This document shows positions 11,059 to 21,781 of a stretch of DNA of 64,000 bases, one piece after another. The notes beneath the pieces were generated by a model. That model did no database searches. It was given only the letters and a program-made list of their open reading frames with translations, and had not been told where the DNA came from. Source of the DNA: Sarcomyxa edulis (lineage: Eukaryota; Basidiomycota; Agaricomycetes; Agaricales; Mycenaceae); the NCBI GenBank assembly GCA_009761415.1, contig QUOL01000001.1:930001-994000 (forward strand), in the 5' to 3' direction. The translations under genes and the position numbers were made by a program. Every line of letters starts with the position of its first letter. Positions within the stretch are counted from its first letter, which is position 1.

Positions 11059-13246
11059 ATGGTGCTTCCTTGGGTATATCTTCTCACCGTTGCGTACTGT
11101 GGACGCTCGGCCAGCGCTCACCCACGGGCTGAGTCCGCGTCGTCTTTCGCTGGTTCTACGTCCACCGCGATCTTCCCTCCTCCGAACGCGACAGTGACTG
11201 CCACCGACACCGTGTTCTTCCCAGATGCCAGCCAGGTTGGCTTCGCTGGACCCACTCCTAGTGTGTTTCAATATCTATCTTTATCTTGTTATTCACCTTC
11301 TAATGAGCTGCTGCTTTTTCTAGCCGGAGATGAGGCAGAGGCGATCGCGACTGCACCCAGTCTCGCGAAGGTCGACACTGTGTTCCCGTTGTCGAAGCCC
11401 GATACCTCTGACAACAAAAAAACATTCGACGTGTTGTCGCACCTAGGAAATCTTTCCCCTATGCAATCTGTAGCCACATTTGGGCTTGACGACGCGTCTC
11501 CTCAAATCCCGGAAGGTTGTAAATTGAACCAAGTACACCTTCTCCATCGCGTAAGTACATCTCTTAGCCTCTTTGCAGGATGTTTGCAGGATGTCTGAAC
11601 TGAACGTGAATTTAGCATGGTGCTCGTTACCCTACGTCAGGGTCGGCTCCGGCCCAGTTTGCTGCAGAGTTGCATGCAGCAGCCACTAGCACTGGATTTA
11701 GTGCCTCTGGACCATTGGAGTTCCTGAATACTTGGACGTACCGGCTTGGTGCTGAGATTTTGACTCCTTTTGGTCGAGAGCAACTGTGAGTGTCATATCT
11801 TGAAACAATCCGTGATGAACATTCAAATTTGTTCTACTGCGATAGTTTCAATATGGGCGTTGGGTTCAGGGTGAAGTATGGTGATCTACTCAAGGGATTT
11901 ACCGACCTTCCAGTGTTCCGTACCACTTCTGAAGGTGAGCACTGATGTGACTCTTCTCGCCGCAATCAAGATTAACGCTTTGTATCCAAACAGCGCGTAT
12001 GGTAGATTCTGCGTGAATAGCCATATTCTATTTCTGTCTTTTGACGTCGACTGATTCAATTCTTTCTGATTCAGATTGCACTTTGCAGCTGGATTTTTTG
12101 GCGTCCAACAATATCAAACGGAGTACCATCAACTTATTGAGATCGAAGAATCCGGTTTCAATAGTACTTTGGCACCTTATGACATGTGTCCCAACGCGAA
12201 CAACGCTGTAGGCTCCCTCGGCAGCACCCAGGCTAGCAAATGGGCCGCGGTCTACTTGAAGCCTACACTCAAACGACTGGCGCCCCACCTCAAAGGATAC
12301 AACCTGACCATTACAGACCTAACTGCGATGCAGGAGTTGTGTGCATACGAGGTAGGTGATATCTCTTGTGGTGCTGGATTCTAGCTGACCAAATGTGCAG
12401 ACCGTTGCCCTCGGTTTCTCTACCTTCTGCAGTCTGTTTACAGAAGAGGAGTGGAAGGGATTTGAGTATCTCATTGGTGAAAAATCTCGACATACTCCTC
12501 GATACACAAGCTGACTAGAATTGTAGACTTGGAGTTTTGGTACAGCAATGGTCCCGGAAATCCATCGGTTAGCGCTCAAGGGATCGGATATGTCACAGAA
12601 ATCATATCTCGTCTGACTCAGACGCGCCTCACTGAGTTCAATACCACTACCAATGGAACTATAGGTAGTAGTAATGTGACATTCCCGTTATCGCAACCGA
12701 TATTTGTGGATGCATCCCATGATACAGTCATTAGCGCCAGTGAGCACAATGCACGGCTCTCAGAACGAACGCGCACTGACTATCGCATTTTCCAGTTATA
12801 ACTGCTCTAAATTTCACCAGTCTCGCTGCGAATGGCCCTCTTCCAACTGATCACATACCCAAGGACCAGGTGAGCTAAAAGACAACAATTCGGGAGCCTC
12901 GAACGCGTCGCATACTTACGGCTCCGTCTCTCAGACATATTTCGTAAATCAACTCGCACCGTTCGCGTCGCAACTTGTGGGTCAAGTCCTTTCTTGCCCC
13001 GCTTCTACAACGCCTACGCACATCCGTTGGATCCTCAATGACGGTGTAGTCCCACTGACCGGCATCAAGGGATGTAAAGCGGATAAAAATGGCCTTTGCG
13101 AGTTATCTGCCTTCATCGGCGGGATGAAGACCCGTATCGAGGAAGTCGACTTCCAGTTCGATTGCTTTGCCAACTACACCGTGCCTATCCCAGATAACAT
13201 CACGGATGGAAGGTTTCCGTCGTCGCTCAGGAACACCTCGGCGTAG
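11059..13246 (+). CDS. Secreted histidine acid phosphatase (phytase/PHO-type)
   Basis: Ten exons: 11059-11260, 11324-11550, 11616-11785, 11846-11934, 11994-12012, 12075-12351, 12401-12476, 12527-12739, 12796-12869 and 12935-13246; the sum is 552 aa. The catalytic motif LHRHGARYPTSG, with its His nucleophile and two Arg, is split by an intron after LHR. The proton-donor motif lies at DASHDTVISA. The N-terminus (MVLPWVYLLTVAYCGRSASA) is a signal peptide, and several N-x-S/T sites suggest glycosylation. The enzyme would release phosphate from extracellular phosphomonoesters at low pH. Substrate choice (phytate or general) cannot be read from the sequence. A TATA box sits just upstream and a GPCR gene follows on the same strand. 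Confidence 0.93.
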
Positions 13247-13765
13247 GATGAAGTCTGCTGAAGTACACCTTGATCAGAGTGCCGCTCGTAAATAATCATT
13301 TTTGACTGTCACACATTGACTCCTCTTTGATGTAACAAAGCTGTATAACATTCCGACAACTCTTCAGATATCGTTTCCTTTTCCCTGAGCTTGAGGTTAT
13401 GACTGGTCCCAACATCAGGACGGCTGGTCAACAAAGTCGATCAATCGTTGTCGGTGACCAAATCGCACCGCTTGCTTCTTCCTCTCAGATAGGTGCTATA
13501 TCCACCTTTCGCAAACGGAATTTCTCGACTACATCTGCCCACCGATATCTAGATTCATCCATATGGATGGTTGTGGGCGCTTCGAGGATGCTAGTACGTC
13601 AAGAGGTCTCTCACAATGCTGTCCACTCTGATCGGGAGCCCAAAAGCTTGACAGGAGTCTTGAAGTTATCACACAGGAGTACTAATAGTCGTTCATATAA
13701 GTATAAGGCGTCTATGCAGTTCTTCCACCCCCATACTATCCCCACTATCGCGTCTGTCCTCCAAA
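13247..13765. other. Intergenic between phosphatase and GPCR; TATA-like element
   Basis: About 520 bp that contain the 3' region of the phosphatase and the GPCR promoter. A TATAAGTATAAGG stretch near 13697-13709 lies about 60 nt before the receptor ATG. No gene is seen. Confidence 0.4.
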
Positions 13766-15349
13766 ATGTCTAACGACTCGGATCCATTGCACTTTGGGTT
13801 TTCTACACGATTGGGCATCGTGTTCATCGTTCAGTCTGCTTCTCTATCTGCCATCGCGGTCTCTGGGCTGCTATTGTACATCATGGTCGGTTTAGCGTCT
13901 TTTGTTTCGCTTCAGCTGTGGGATGCCTTCGAGACTTAACGTCTGTTTAGTACAGCGCCTTGATCATCAGGCGCGGTGCTGAGAGGAGGTGGTCGGTCTC
14001 CTCTCACATCCACTACTACTTCGTGAATCTGCTAGTGTCGGACCTAATACAAGCCATCGGTGAGCCGTCTGCTCCTGTAAATCCTATGCGTGATTAACAC
14101 AGTCCTAGGTGGAATCATGGACATCAAGTGGATAGTCGATGCAGTGAGTTGCGTCCGCTCACGAATATGACTGTCCTTATCATAATTTCGCAGGGTGTCA
14201 CGCAAGGGACCCTATGCACAACACAGGGTAAATCGCTTGGATTGATCTAGGAAGTAGCATACTGATGCATTCTTATAGGGATCTTCAAACAGATGGGAGA
14301 TGTCGGAGTTGCTCTCACTTCTCTTGTGAGCACCGATATTTGCACACCATCAAGCTTAAGCTCATGCATACTCGGCAGGCCATTGCTATCCATACGTTCG
14401 GCGTTCTTGTATTCCGCACAAAATCAGATCCAAAGACGGCTCTGATAATCATTTCTATCCTGTGGATATTCATTGCCCTCGTTGTGGGAATCGGATATGC
14501 GACTCATAAAGGCCGGGATTATTACGGGGACACGCGGTATTGTCAGTCGAGTCTTTGACCTCCTCGAAGACGCGTAAGCCATTTACTGATGTATGAAATC
14601 CAGGGTGTTGGATCACGGAAGACTTCGGTGGCCAGAGAATTGGCCTCGAATATATCTGGCTATGGCTAGCTGCCTTCGGTAACATCTTTATATATGCCTT
14701 CTTGGCTCTTATTATCAAGGGTGTGTTCTGCGAAACCTACCTATATGATTGCATACTCATCGTCGTACTACCCAGGAATCGTTGTCGTTGATGGTCGCAA
14801 GCTACACTACGTCAAATTTCAGGATCGGGTTACTGGCTCGTTGACCTCGAGTGCTAGTTCCGGGTCAGAGTCAAATGCTATTGCTTTACAGATGCTATTG
14901 TCAGGATGTCTCTTTCTTCTCTTGCTGCTCTCGGTGCTGACGTTCATATCTCTTACAGCTATCCTGTCGTATATATCATCACCGTCTCTCCAATCGCAGT
15001 GGTTCGTTGGATGGCATTCTCTCATCGACATGTTCCATTCGCTGCAACCGCTTTTGCTAGCATCCTATTCTCTTCATCGGGACTCTTCAACGTTATCTTA
15101 TATAAATTTACTCGACCAAAATTGATGCCGCGTCGCGATCCCTCCATATCCTGGCGATCCATCCCTTCCACAAATACGAGGTCATTTCGTGATTCAGGCG
15201 CCCCACCTCATCTTTCGCGACCTCTCTCGGACGATATGCGGATTGAAGAGTGGAAAGTAGCCCGCCGACCTTTCTTACAAGATGTCGTCAAACCTGAAAG
15301 ACCACCAATAGTGTATATCAGCCCGACGCCTTCACACCCGTCCATCTAG
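13766..15349 (+). CDS. Seven-transmembrane G-protein-coupled receptor (Git3/cAMP-receptor-like)
   Basis: Nine exons: 13766-13885, 13951-14059, 14109-14143, 14194-14227, 14279-14325, 14379-14541, 14604-14720, 14776-14899 and 14959-15349; the sum is 379 aa. The hydrophobic segments include LGIVFIVQSASLSAIAVSG, HYYFVNLLVSDLIQAIG, MGDVGVALTSLAIAIHTFGV, ALIIISILWIFIALVVGIGY, YIWLWLAAFGNIFIYAFLAL and VVYIITVSPIAVVRW. Pairs of Cys lie in extracellular loops, and a basic cytoplasmic tail (RPKLMPRRDPSISWRS) follows the last helix. The arrangement resembles fungal nutrient or pheromone-independent GPCRs of the Git3/Dicty-CAR group. The ligand is unknown. Next to a secreted phosphatase, a nutrient-sensing role is possible but only inferred. 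Confidence 0.85.
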
Positions 15350-15745
15350 TGCGTGTTCTTTCCCTCTCTAAGTGCATTAAATACATCTGAAATACTGTCA
15401 TCATACAGCACGCCTTCTCCTATAGAGCATCCGCACTCAGTCTAATCATGCTGTGTTCCCATGTTAACTATCATTGAGGTCTGAGTTGGGGCTCAGGGGA
15501 GGGCCTGCCAGTAACGACCACTAACGCCGTAGAATATACCTGTACATCTATCTTGTATACCCATGCAATCCAAATTCTCTATGTAGGCCGTAGGCACTAC
15601 ACTTTGTTGTATGATAGCGGGAGAAGTTCCTCGCGGAGACTGCCAGTGAGTCAAACTCGAGCCCTGTTAGGGCCTACACTTGAACAGCTTGGCTATCCTC
15701 TACTGCTTGACCAGTCGATGCAATCACCTCTCTCTCTGGCATGAT
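15350..15745. other. Intergenic, no feature seen
   Basis: About 400 bp between the receptor stop and the Vps20 ATG, holding the 3' UTR and promoter. I see no gene, repeat or clear site. Confidence 0.5.
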
Positions 15746-16712
15746 ATGGGCGGAAACCAATCGGTACCCAAGATCACAACTCAGGATCGAGCTATCTTAG
15801 AGTATGTATCCTCTCGCTTTCAGGGTGTATGCACCACCAGCCCCGTTGTAACGAAACTCCAGTCTCAAATTGCAGCGCGATAAATTGAAGCAGTATCAGA
15901 GGAAGGTACGTATGTAGCATCCATGCTAATCACCTTGTGGATCCTGACCGTCAATTCGGCACTCTGTTCAAGATCCAAGTGGTTCTCGACCGTGAACATG
16001 CGATAGCGAAAGCCCATCTTGCTGCAGGTCGTAAAGATCGTGCAATTGTTGCTCTGCGACAAAGAAAGTACCAGCAAGGGCTCCTTCTGAGGACAGATAG
16101 CCAGCTCGAAACCTTGGAACAGCTGGTATGTCCCTCGTTGCCTCGACTTCGGGATTTGAGTCCCTACATATTTCGAAATCACAGGTGTCTACTATCGAGT
16201 TCTCACTAGTCGAAGTCTCCGTGCTTCATGGCCTGAAACAAGGTAACGAAGTTCTCAAAGAGATACACAAGGAGATGAACGTAGAGAGTGTGGAAAAGCT
16301 CTTGGAGGAGACTCAGGAGGCTAGAGATTATCAGAGAGTAAATCGACGATTCCCTCCTTCATTCTTGGAGGTACTAACTGTCTCATGTTCTCAGGAAATC
16401 GAAGAGATGCTAGCCAACAACCTTACTCTAGACGACGAGGATGCAGTACAAGCAGAATTAAGAGCGCTTGAAGCAGATGCTGTGAGTTCAAACCAACGTT
16501 TCTCTCCCTCATCTAACGTCAACTTTGTATAGGTCCAGGAAGCACACCCGGCAAAAGACATCGAACTCCCTTCTGTCCCAAAGACGGAGCTCGTCACAGC
16601 GGAGCCAGTTTCAGCAGGTAAGATCCTCCGACTCTTCTATAGTCATCCCTCTCACTCCCATTATCCAGAAGAACCGCAGGAAGAACGCGCCCGTGTACCA
16701 GTGCCAGCCTGA
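15746..16712 (+). CDS. VPS20: ESCRT-III subunit Vps20/CHMP6
   Basis: Seven exons (15746-15801, 15863-15905, 15973-16125, 16185-16337, 16395-16481, 16533-16617, 16669-16712) give 206 aa. It starts MGGNQS, so Gly2 is a likely N-myristoylation site as in CHMP6. The Snf7 core follows: TTQDRAILDLKLQRDKLKQY, ALRQRKYQQGLL, LVEVSVLHGLKQGNEVLKEI and HKEMNVESVEKLLEETQEA. An acidic helix (LDDEDAVQAELRALEADA) and a short Pro/Glu tail end the protein. Vps20 nucleates Snf7 polymer on endosomal membranes, linking ESCRT-II to membrane scission in multivesicular-body sorting. The start at 15746 is chosen over ATG 15741, which is out of frame. Confidence 0.94.
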
Positions 16713-16839
16713 GGTTGATCTTCGAGCCTGTCTTGCCAAACTACATATACCACGACAGTCTCAGGTCGTTAGCCCATGTATGATACAGGTGATATTAAAT
16801 TAATCTAGAAACTACAAACGACATTGTTCAGCACATATA

Positions 16840-18914
16840 TCACCAACCGTCGAAATCTCCAAAGCCAATTTTGCGTTTCTTCTTCCCGTCTTCCCCACCG
16901 GCATGACCTACACCGGTGGCAATGGCATCTAACGGTCTTTTGAGACTCAGATATTTGCCCACACCTCCTCCCACTGTCCCAGAAGCCAGTGCAGGGGCTG
17001 GAGTGCCCACCTTGACACCGAACCAGCTGATATCGTCCCCTTCTTGCTTCTTAGGCATCTTGTTTTGAGTGGCCCCAGTCTGTTCAGCCTCTGCTCGTTT
17101 AGCCAATTTCTTTGCAAGCCGGGTCTTGTACTCCTCGAATGGATCCTGATATCTGTGACAGAAAAGTAAGTCGTGAGCCATTTGGACTGACACGTATGAC
17201 ACCTGAATACGCACATTACGACTTCTGTGATTCGGATGGGTTTTGCGGGACGCTCTGTCCCGTCCTTGAGCGGTAGCCTTTCTAGTGCGTCGAGGATGTC
17301 TTCACCACCGACCAACTTCCCAAAGACGGTATGCTTTTTATCGAGGTTTGGACAAGGCTTGAAGGTGACATAGAATTGAGATCTGCGACGAGGAAGAGTG
17401 TTTTCAATCTCGATGATAACAAAAAAAGTGGATCAAGAAAGCTCACGTATTTGTTCCAGGTCCTTTATTAGCCATTGCAACGATGCCGCGACTGTCATGT
17501 TTGGCTGCACCTTTCATGTCATGTTCATCGCGGAAAGGAGTGCCCCAGAACGATTCACCACCACTGCCGGTACCCGTAGGATCACCAGTTTGGATCTGAT
17601 GGACAGAAACTCTCAATTTGACGCGTCGATGAATGAAGTGATCGAGAGACCAACCATGAATCCGGGTACAAGCCGGTGGAACAAGCAGTCGTTGTATTTA
17701 CCAGCCCGTGCCAATTGTAGGAAGTTGTAACAGGTTTTTGGAGCCTGGAAGAAGATTAGGTCAAAAACGCGGTCCGTAAACTGACGAGATGATCGACATA
17801 CCTTTTCACAAAATAGTTCCAGATTCAAACTCCCACCGCCAAGACTCGTAACGACTCTGACATATGCACGACGCTTTCCGACGTCCTTCTCTTTGCCCTT
17901 GCCTTTTGGAGGCGTGGATATGTCTTCAAACATGAGTTCTTCCTGAGACAACCATACAGTCAGCTAACAAGGACAACGGTGGAATCGTGGTCACTCACTT
18001 CGTCCCATACAAGCTTAGATGTAGCGGTTTGGGGATCCACGGATGTCGAAGTCAATGAAGCACCGGGAAGGCCGCTAGAGTAGGGTGATACGTTCCCTGA
18101 GGAAGTATTAGATGATACATAAATCGAGGATTGGATAGCAACGTACATGGCACTGCAGCTTTTGCCTTTACCGCTGATACCCCGGCAGCTGGAGCTGTAA
18201 CCGGCTTTGCAACGGGTTTGCCGGTGGTAATTGGCACAGTCGCAACAGAACTCTGCGGGAACCCGTGCGGATTCTGGAGAGTGATAACGTCCTGTCTGTG
18301 AGGCATCACGTTAGTGATTTGGAGGGCAGCTAGAGCACGAGCCCATACTTTTTGAATGAGACATCATTGACCAGGTCTTTTCCACCTTTGATACTCTCTG
18401 CTAGGAAAACATTTCCGGTAGTGGCGATGGCGACTATGTGGGAATGTTCACTAAACGGTTTGAACGATATGGGATCGTGGAGCTCTCCCGTGGCCTCTTT
18501 CCGTGAGTAGTGTAGTGTGATTAGGTCGGCAGGTGTCAATGGCTCTTTAGTGACAGGGTTTGTGTTATTGTGTTGTCTAGTGATATTAGCATTTCTAGGT
18601 ATGTACGAATAGATGTCAGACGCACTTGAGCCAGGGGATGATATTGACTAGATCGAATACGAGCCCGGTCCCATCAGCATTGCGAGCACACACTGGGTGG
18701 CTAAATGGCTGGAAAGAGAGAGCACAACAGTCGAATGGAGTCCGAGTGCCAGGATGAGGAGCTTGTGACTTTCTGCGAAACCGTCAAGGTTATGTAGTGT
18801 GAATGAGAAGATAAACGCGCACGCTTTATAGCCTGCCGACGAGGAGTGCGATCCAAAATAACCAGCATGTTCAGCATGAGTGATGTACAATTTATCAGAA
18901 TTTCCATGTCCCAT
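16840..18914 (-). CDS. CYP8: U-box cyclophilin (PPIL2/Cyp60), peptidyl-prolyl isomerase
   Basis: It starts at ATG 18914 ([16 protein letters not shown]), has several introns, and stops at 16842-16840. A U-box follows the N-terminus: [20 protein letters not shown], then [12 protein letters not shown] and NPVTKEPL. After a linker comes a full cyclophilin domain: [69 protein letters not shown] and [10 protein letters not shown]. The C-terminus is Lys-rich ([15 protein letters not shown]), probably nuclear. PPIL2-type proteins join the spliceosome and carry E3-ligase-type U-boxes. The gene is divergent from the PPR gene, with only 91 bp between the two starts. Confidence 0.93.
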
Positions 18915-19005
18915 GGTGAACGGCAAGAGGATATAATGGAGTGACCGTGACAACCTCTTCGTCACATCCACGGTTGGCACCGCCACCTGCTAAACTGCGT
19001 CTCGC
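18915..19005. promoter_or_regulatory. Compact 91-bp bidirectional promoter
   Basis: The starts of the U-box cyclophilin (minus) and PPR protein (plus) are 91 bp apart. Both promoters and both 5' UTRs must share or overlap this spacer. No named motif stands out. Confidence 0.5.
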
Positions 19006-21246
19006 ATGCTCAAATCCATTTCCAAGTCCCGTCCAATCCTCCTACTCGATTTTCTTGCTCCCCGATATTATTGGAAGAAAAGCCTTCTACCCCCTCTGAC
19101 AGACAGCTCGCCGAAATGGACCAAGCAACATCGGACATTCCCCGTACACACGACCGACGCGACCATAATCGACGAACTTAGAGATCGACTAGATGAACTC
19201 CAGTCTCCAGAGACTCAGTCAGAAGTCGACATCTTCAACACACTCGTCAATCATCTTCGTCGAGACCTGAATGCTCAAAATATTACTTCTGCTTGGAAAC
19301 AATGGCAGGCTCTCAAGGAGAACGATATGTTTCGATTCTTGGGTCCTCCGCATTTCGTAAGCTTTTCGACGGCCATAACGAGTCACCTCCAATCTGTCGA
19401 GAAAAAAGAAGTAATTCGGGAAGAGGACTTGAACATTTTGGAACAGATATCCCTGGAGACTGCTGCAGCTGGCACTGCAGAGGCATTAAAGGATCTCATG
19501 ATGTATTACATCAAAAGGGAAGATGCTGACTCTGTCCTGAGGCTCTACATGCAGCTCAGGAAACTTCTTGTGGAGAAGGGAGCTTGGGAAAGAGATCCTT
19601 GTGGGCCGGAAGAGGCGTCCTCGGAACTAGCATCAGTGAGGAAGGGAGATGGGAGGCGTTACTACGGTGAAGCTCGAGTGTCTATCCTATTCATGGCCGT
19701 GGCGGCATATGCGATGAAGGACTCGTTCGAAGGAGCGTTAAAGATCACCTTAGACAACATCGCTCGGCTTCGGCGTCACACGACCACGACGGAACTCATG
19801 ATGGAGCTTGCTGCCATTAATCCAAAGTTGCACGATAAACTGGCATTCTATATACCCCGTCTGGATATTGCAAGACTGGTCTATCAATCAGACATGCTCG
19901 CCGCTATGGTCGCAAAGTTCAAGCGAAAGGAACAAATGGAGCCATTGATTCTCTTATACAACCAAATCCTCAAGGCCATGTCGGGGCCTAATGCGTTCAT
20001 TGCGGCATTTCCAGAAGGCAAAACACCCACCAAACTAGTCTCCATGACAGACACTATCTGGACATCATTCCTTTCAGCTTTTCTGAATCGCGGACGTCAC
20101 GACCTCGGAAGGAAGCTATGGGACGACATGGTCCAATTAGGAATCGCTCCAGGGATTACTATGTGGACAGCTCTTATCGATGCGTTGAAGGGGCCGAACG
20201 CCGACAATATAGCGCTGCAGACATGGAACACCATGCTTAAGAGTGGCATCAAGCCAGACGGCTTGACTTACCGCGCGCTAATATCTGTTTTGTTCAACGG
20301 AAACCGAGCAGACGAGGCGATGAAGTTCTTCAAACAGTTCGAGAACGAGATGCTCGGAAAGCGGCCGCCGGAAAACAGACCACATATCATAATTTTGCTC
20401 TACAACACCGTCCTCAATGGCCTCCTCTTCCGAATGCGAGAGGATGACGCGAAGTCACTGTTGGAACGAATGCATATTCAAGGCCCAAAGCCGGATATTG
20501 TCTCGTACAACAATTTTCTCGGGTTCTATGGCAAGAGGGGCCAATTCAAGAAGCTGGCGGCCGTGGTCAGCAAGATGGGGGAGGTGGGCATCACAGCAGA
20601 CAATTTCACGTTCTCATCTATCCTATCAGCTTTGCTGAAGGCAGGACGAGAGGATGCACCGAATATGGTTATGAAGATCATGCGGAGACTTAACGTTCAA
20701 CCTAATAGCGCCATCTTCAGCTCCATCATCGATCAGCAACTGCGGGAGAAGACTGAGGAGAACCTCGTAGCCGCGCTCAAGGTGCTCGATACAATGGAGG
20801 AGGACCCAGACGCGAGACCAACTGAAGTCACGTATACGAGTATTTTGGGCGCCATTTGTCGCGACAACTGGCTCACACCTGAGCAGTCAGAGCAGTACAG
20901 ACAGGGCATTCTGCAACGGATGAAGAAACAACATGTGCTGTTCACCAAGCCCGCATACTCTTTTCTGCTCACTGCGTATATGGAAAGTTCGTTTCCAGAA
21001 TCGTTATACATTGCGATGGGATATTACGACGAGATGGTCACGCGTAATATGGGATTGGACCAAAACCATTGGTTCCTTCTACTGAATGGGTTGATTTCCA
21101 GGGAAGAATGGGTTCTAGCTGACAAGGTTGCATCGGATATGCGTCGTTGTGGATATAAACCTGGAGGTGCAATACAGGCTTTGTTAGAAAAGCTAAGACG
21201 AAGATCGAATAAGGGGGAACCTCGTAGAAGACCTAGTTATTTGTGA
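19006..21246 (+). CDS. Pentatricopeptide-repeat protein, probably mitochondrial (746 aa, single exon)
   Basis: One uninterrupted exon of 746 aa, unusual here where most genes carry introns. The N-terminus (MLKSISKSRPILLLDFLAPR) is basic and hydrophobic, like a mitochondrial presequence. Tandem helical PPR units occur from about residue 350 on, for example TMWTALIDALKG, TWNTMLKSGIKPDGLTYRAL, YNTVLNGLLFRMREDDAKS, PDIVSYNNFLGFYGKRGQF and ADNFTFSSILSALLKAG. Such proteins bind organelle RNA one base per repeat and support mitochondrial RNA stability or translation. The exact target cannot be told. The gene ends 2 bp before the converging Mim2-like gene. Confidence 0.88.
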   Translation: MLKSISKSRPILLLDFLAPRYYWKKSLLPPLTDSSPKWTKQHRTFPVHTTDATIIDELRDRLDELQSPETQSEVDIFNTLVNHLRRDLNAQNITSAWKQWQALKENDMFRFLGPPHFVSFSTAITSHLQSVEKKEVIREEDLNILEQISLETAAAGTAEALKDLMMYYIKREDADSVLRLYMQLRKLLVEKGAWERDPCGPEEASSELASVRKGDGRRYYGEARVSILFMAVAAYAMKDSFEGALKITLDNIARLRRHTTTTELMMELAAINPKLHDKLAFYIPRLDIARLVYQSDMLAAMVAKFKRKEQMEPLILLYNQILKAMSGPNAFIAAFPEGKTPTKLVSMTDTIWTSFLSAFLNRGRHDLGRKLWDDMVQLGIAPGITMWTALIDALKGPNADNIALQTWNTMLKSGIKPDGLTYRALISVLFNGNRADEAMKFFKQFENEMLGKRPPENRPHIIILLYNTVLNGLLFRMREDDAKSLLERMHIQGPKPDIVSYNNFLGFYGKRGQFKKLAAVVSKMGEVGITADNFTFSSILSALLKAGREDAPNMVMKIMRRLNVQPNSAIFSSIIDQQLREKTEENLVAALKVLDTMEEDPDARPTEVTYTSILGAICRDNWLTPEQSEQYRQGILQRMKKQHVLFTKPAYSFLLTAYMESSFPESLYIAMGYYDEMVTRNMGLDQNHWFLLLNGLISREEWVLADKVASDMRRCGYKPGGAIQALLEKLRRRSNKGEPRRRPSYL

Positions 21247-21248
21247 TG

Positions 21249-21581
21249 TTATCGCCGTAGTGGAATCTTGATACCCGTTGCCCATAATCTCTCCCCCCAG
21301 ATGAACGACTTCCCCAAGCCAAGTCGAAGGTAACGATCATACGCTTGAGATAGAGGGTTTATTACTGTATTGTATATAACAAACATCCTGAACTCACCCC
21401 AGTAACTCCACCGCCTGCCCAGCCATTTGCCAAAGAAAGGTAGCAAGACAGCAGTAACGAGTTGTTGGAGCTGGTTTAGACTTTCCTCCCACTCCTGCTG
21501 AGCTAGACGGTATTCTTCGTCATCAGAATAATACGAGTCTTCTGAGTATAAATCGTCCAAGGAATCGTCGGACAGTGGCAT
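21249..21581 (-). CDS. MIM2: Mim2-like mitochondrial outer-membrane import protein
   Basis: Two exons, 21581-21398 and 21343-21249, give 92 aa. An acidic N-terminus (MPLSDDSLDDLYSEDSYYSD) precedes QQEWEESLNQLQQLVTAVLL, then LPFFGKWLGRRWSYWAYDRY and LRLGLGKSF. This is the Mim2 pattern of one membrane helix with a conserved GRRW-xYW-RY-RLGLGK tail. Mim2 with Mim1 inserts helical proteins into the mitochondrial outer membrane. The 54-nt intron (21397-21344) starts GTGAGT, lacks stops and keeps frame. Read unspliced it would add 18 residues inside the conserved tail. Assignment rests on remembered family pattern. Confidence 0.75.
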   Translation of the reverse strand: MPLSDDSLDDLYSEDSYYSDDEEYRLAQQEWEESLNQLQQLVTAVLLPFFGKWLGRRWSYWGEFRMFVIYNTVINPLSQAYDRYLRLGLGKSFIWGERLWATGIKIPLRR

Positions 21582-21781
21582 ATAGCGCTTCGTTTTGGTG
21601 CAAGTGCAAGGTGAGCGTTTGAGGCAGTGGCGTTGTTGCCGACGACCATCGGTATTACATCCCAATTACTCCACCCCACACACTTTCACCACGTTCTTCT
21701 CGACACACTTGCGATAAAGACATACACAAGATATACACCCAAGCTTGAATCTGAATCGACTTTTCGGATTGTCCATGCATC

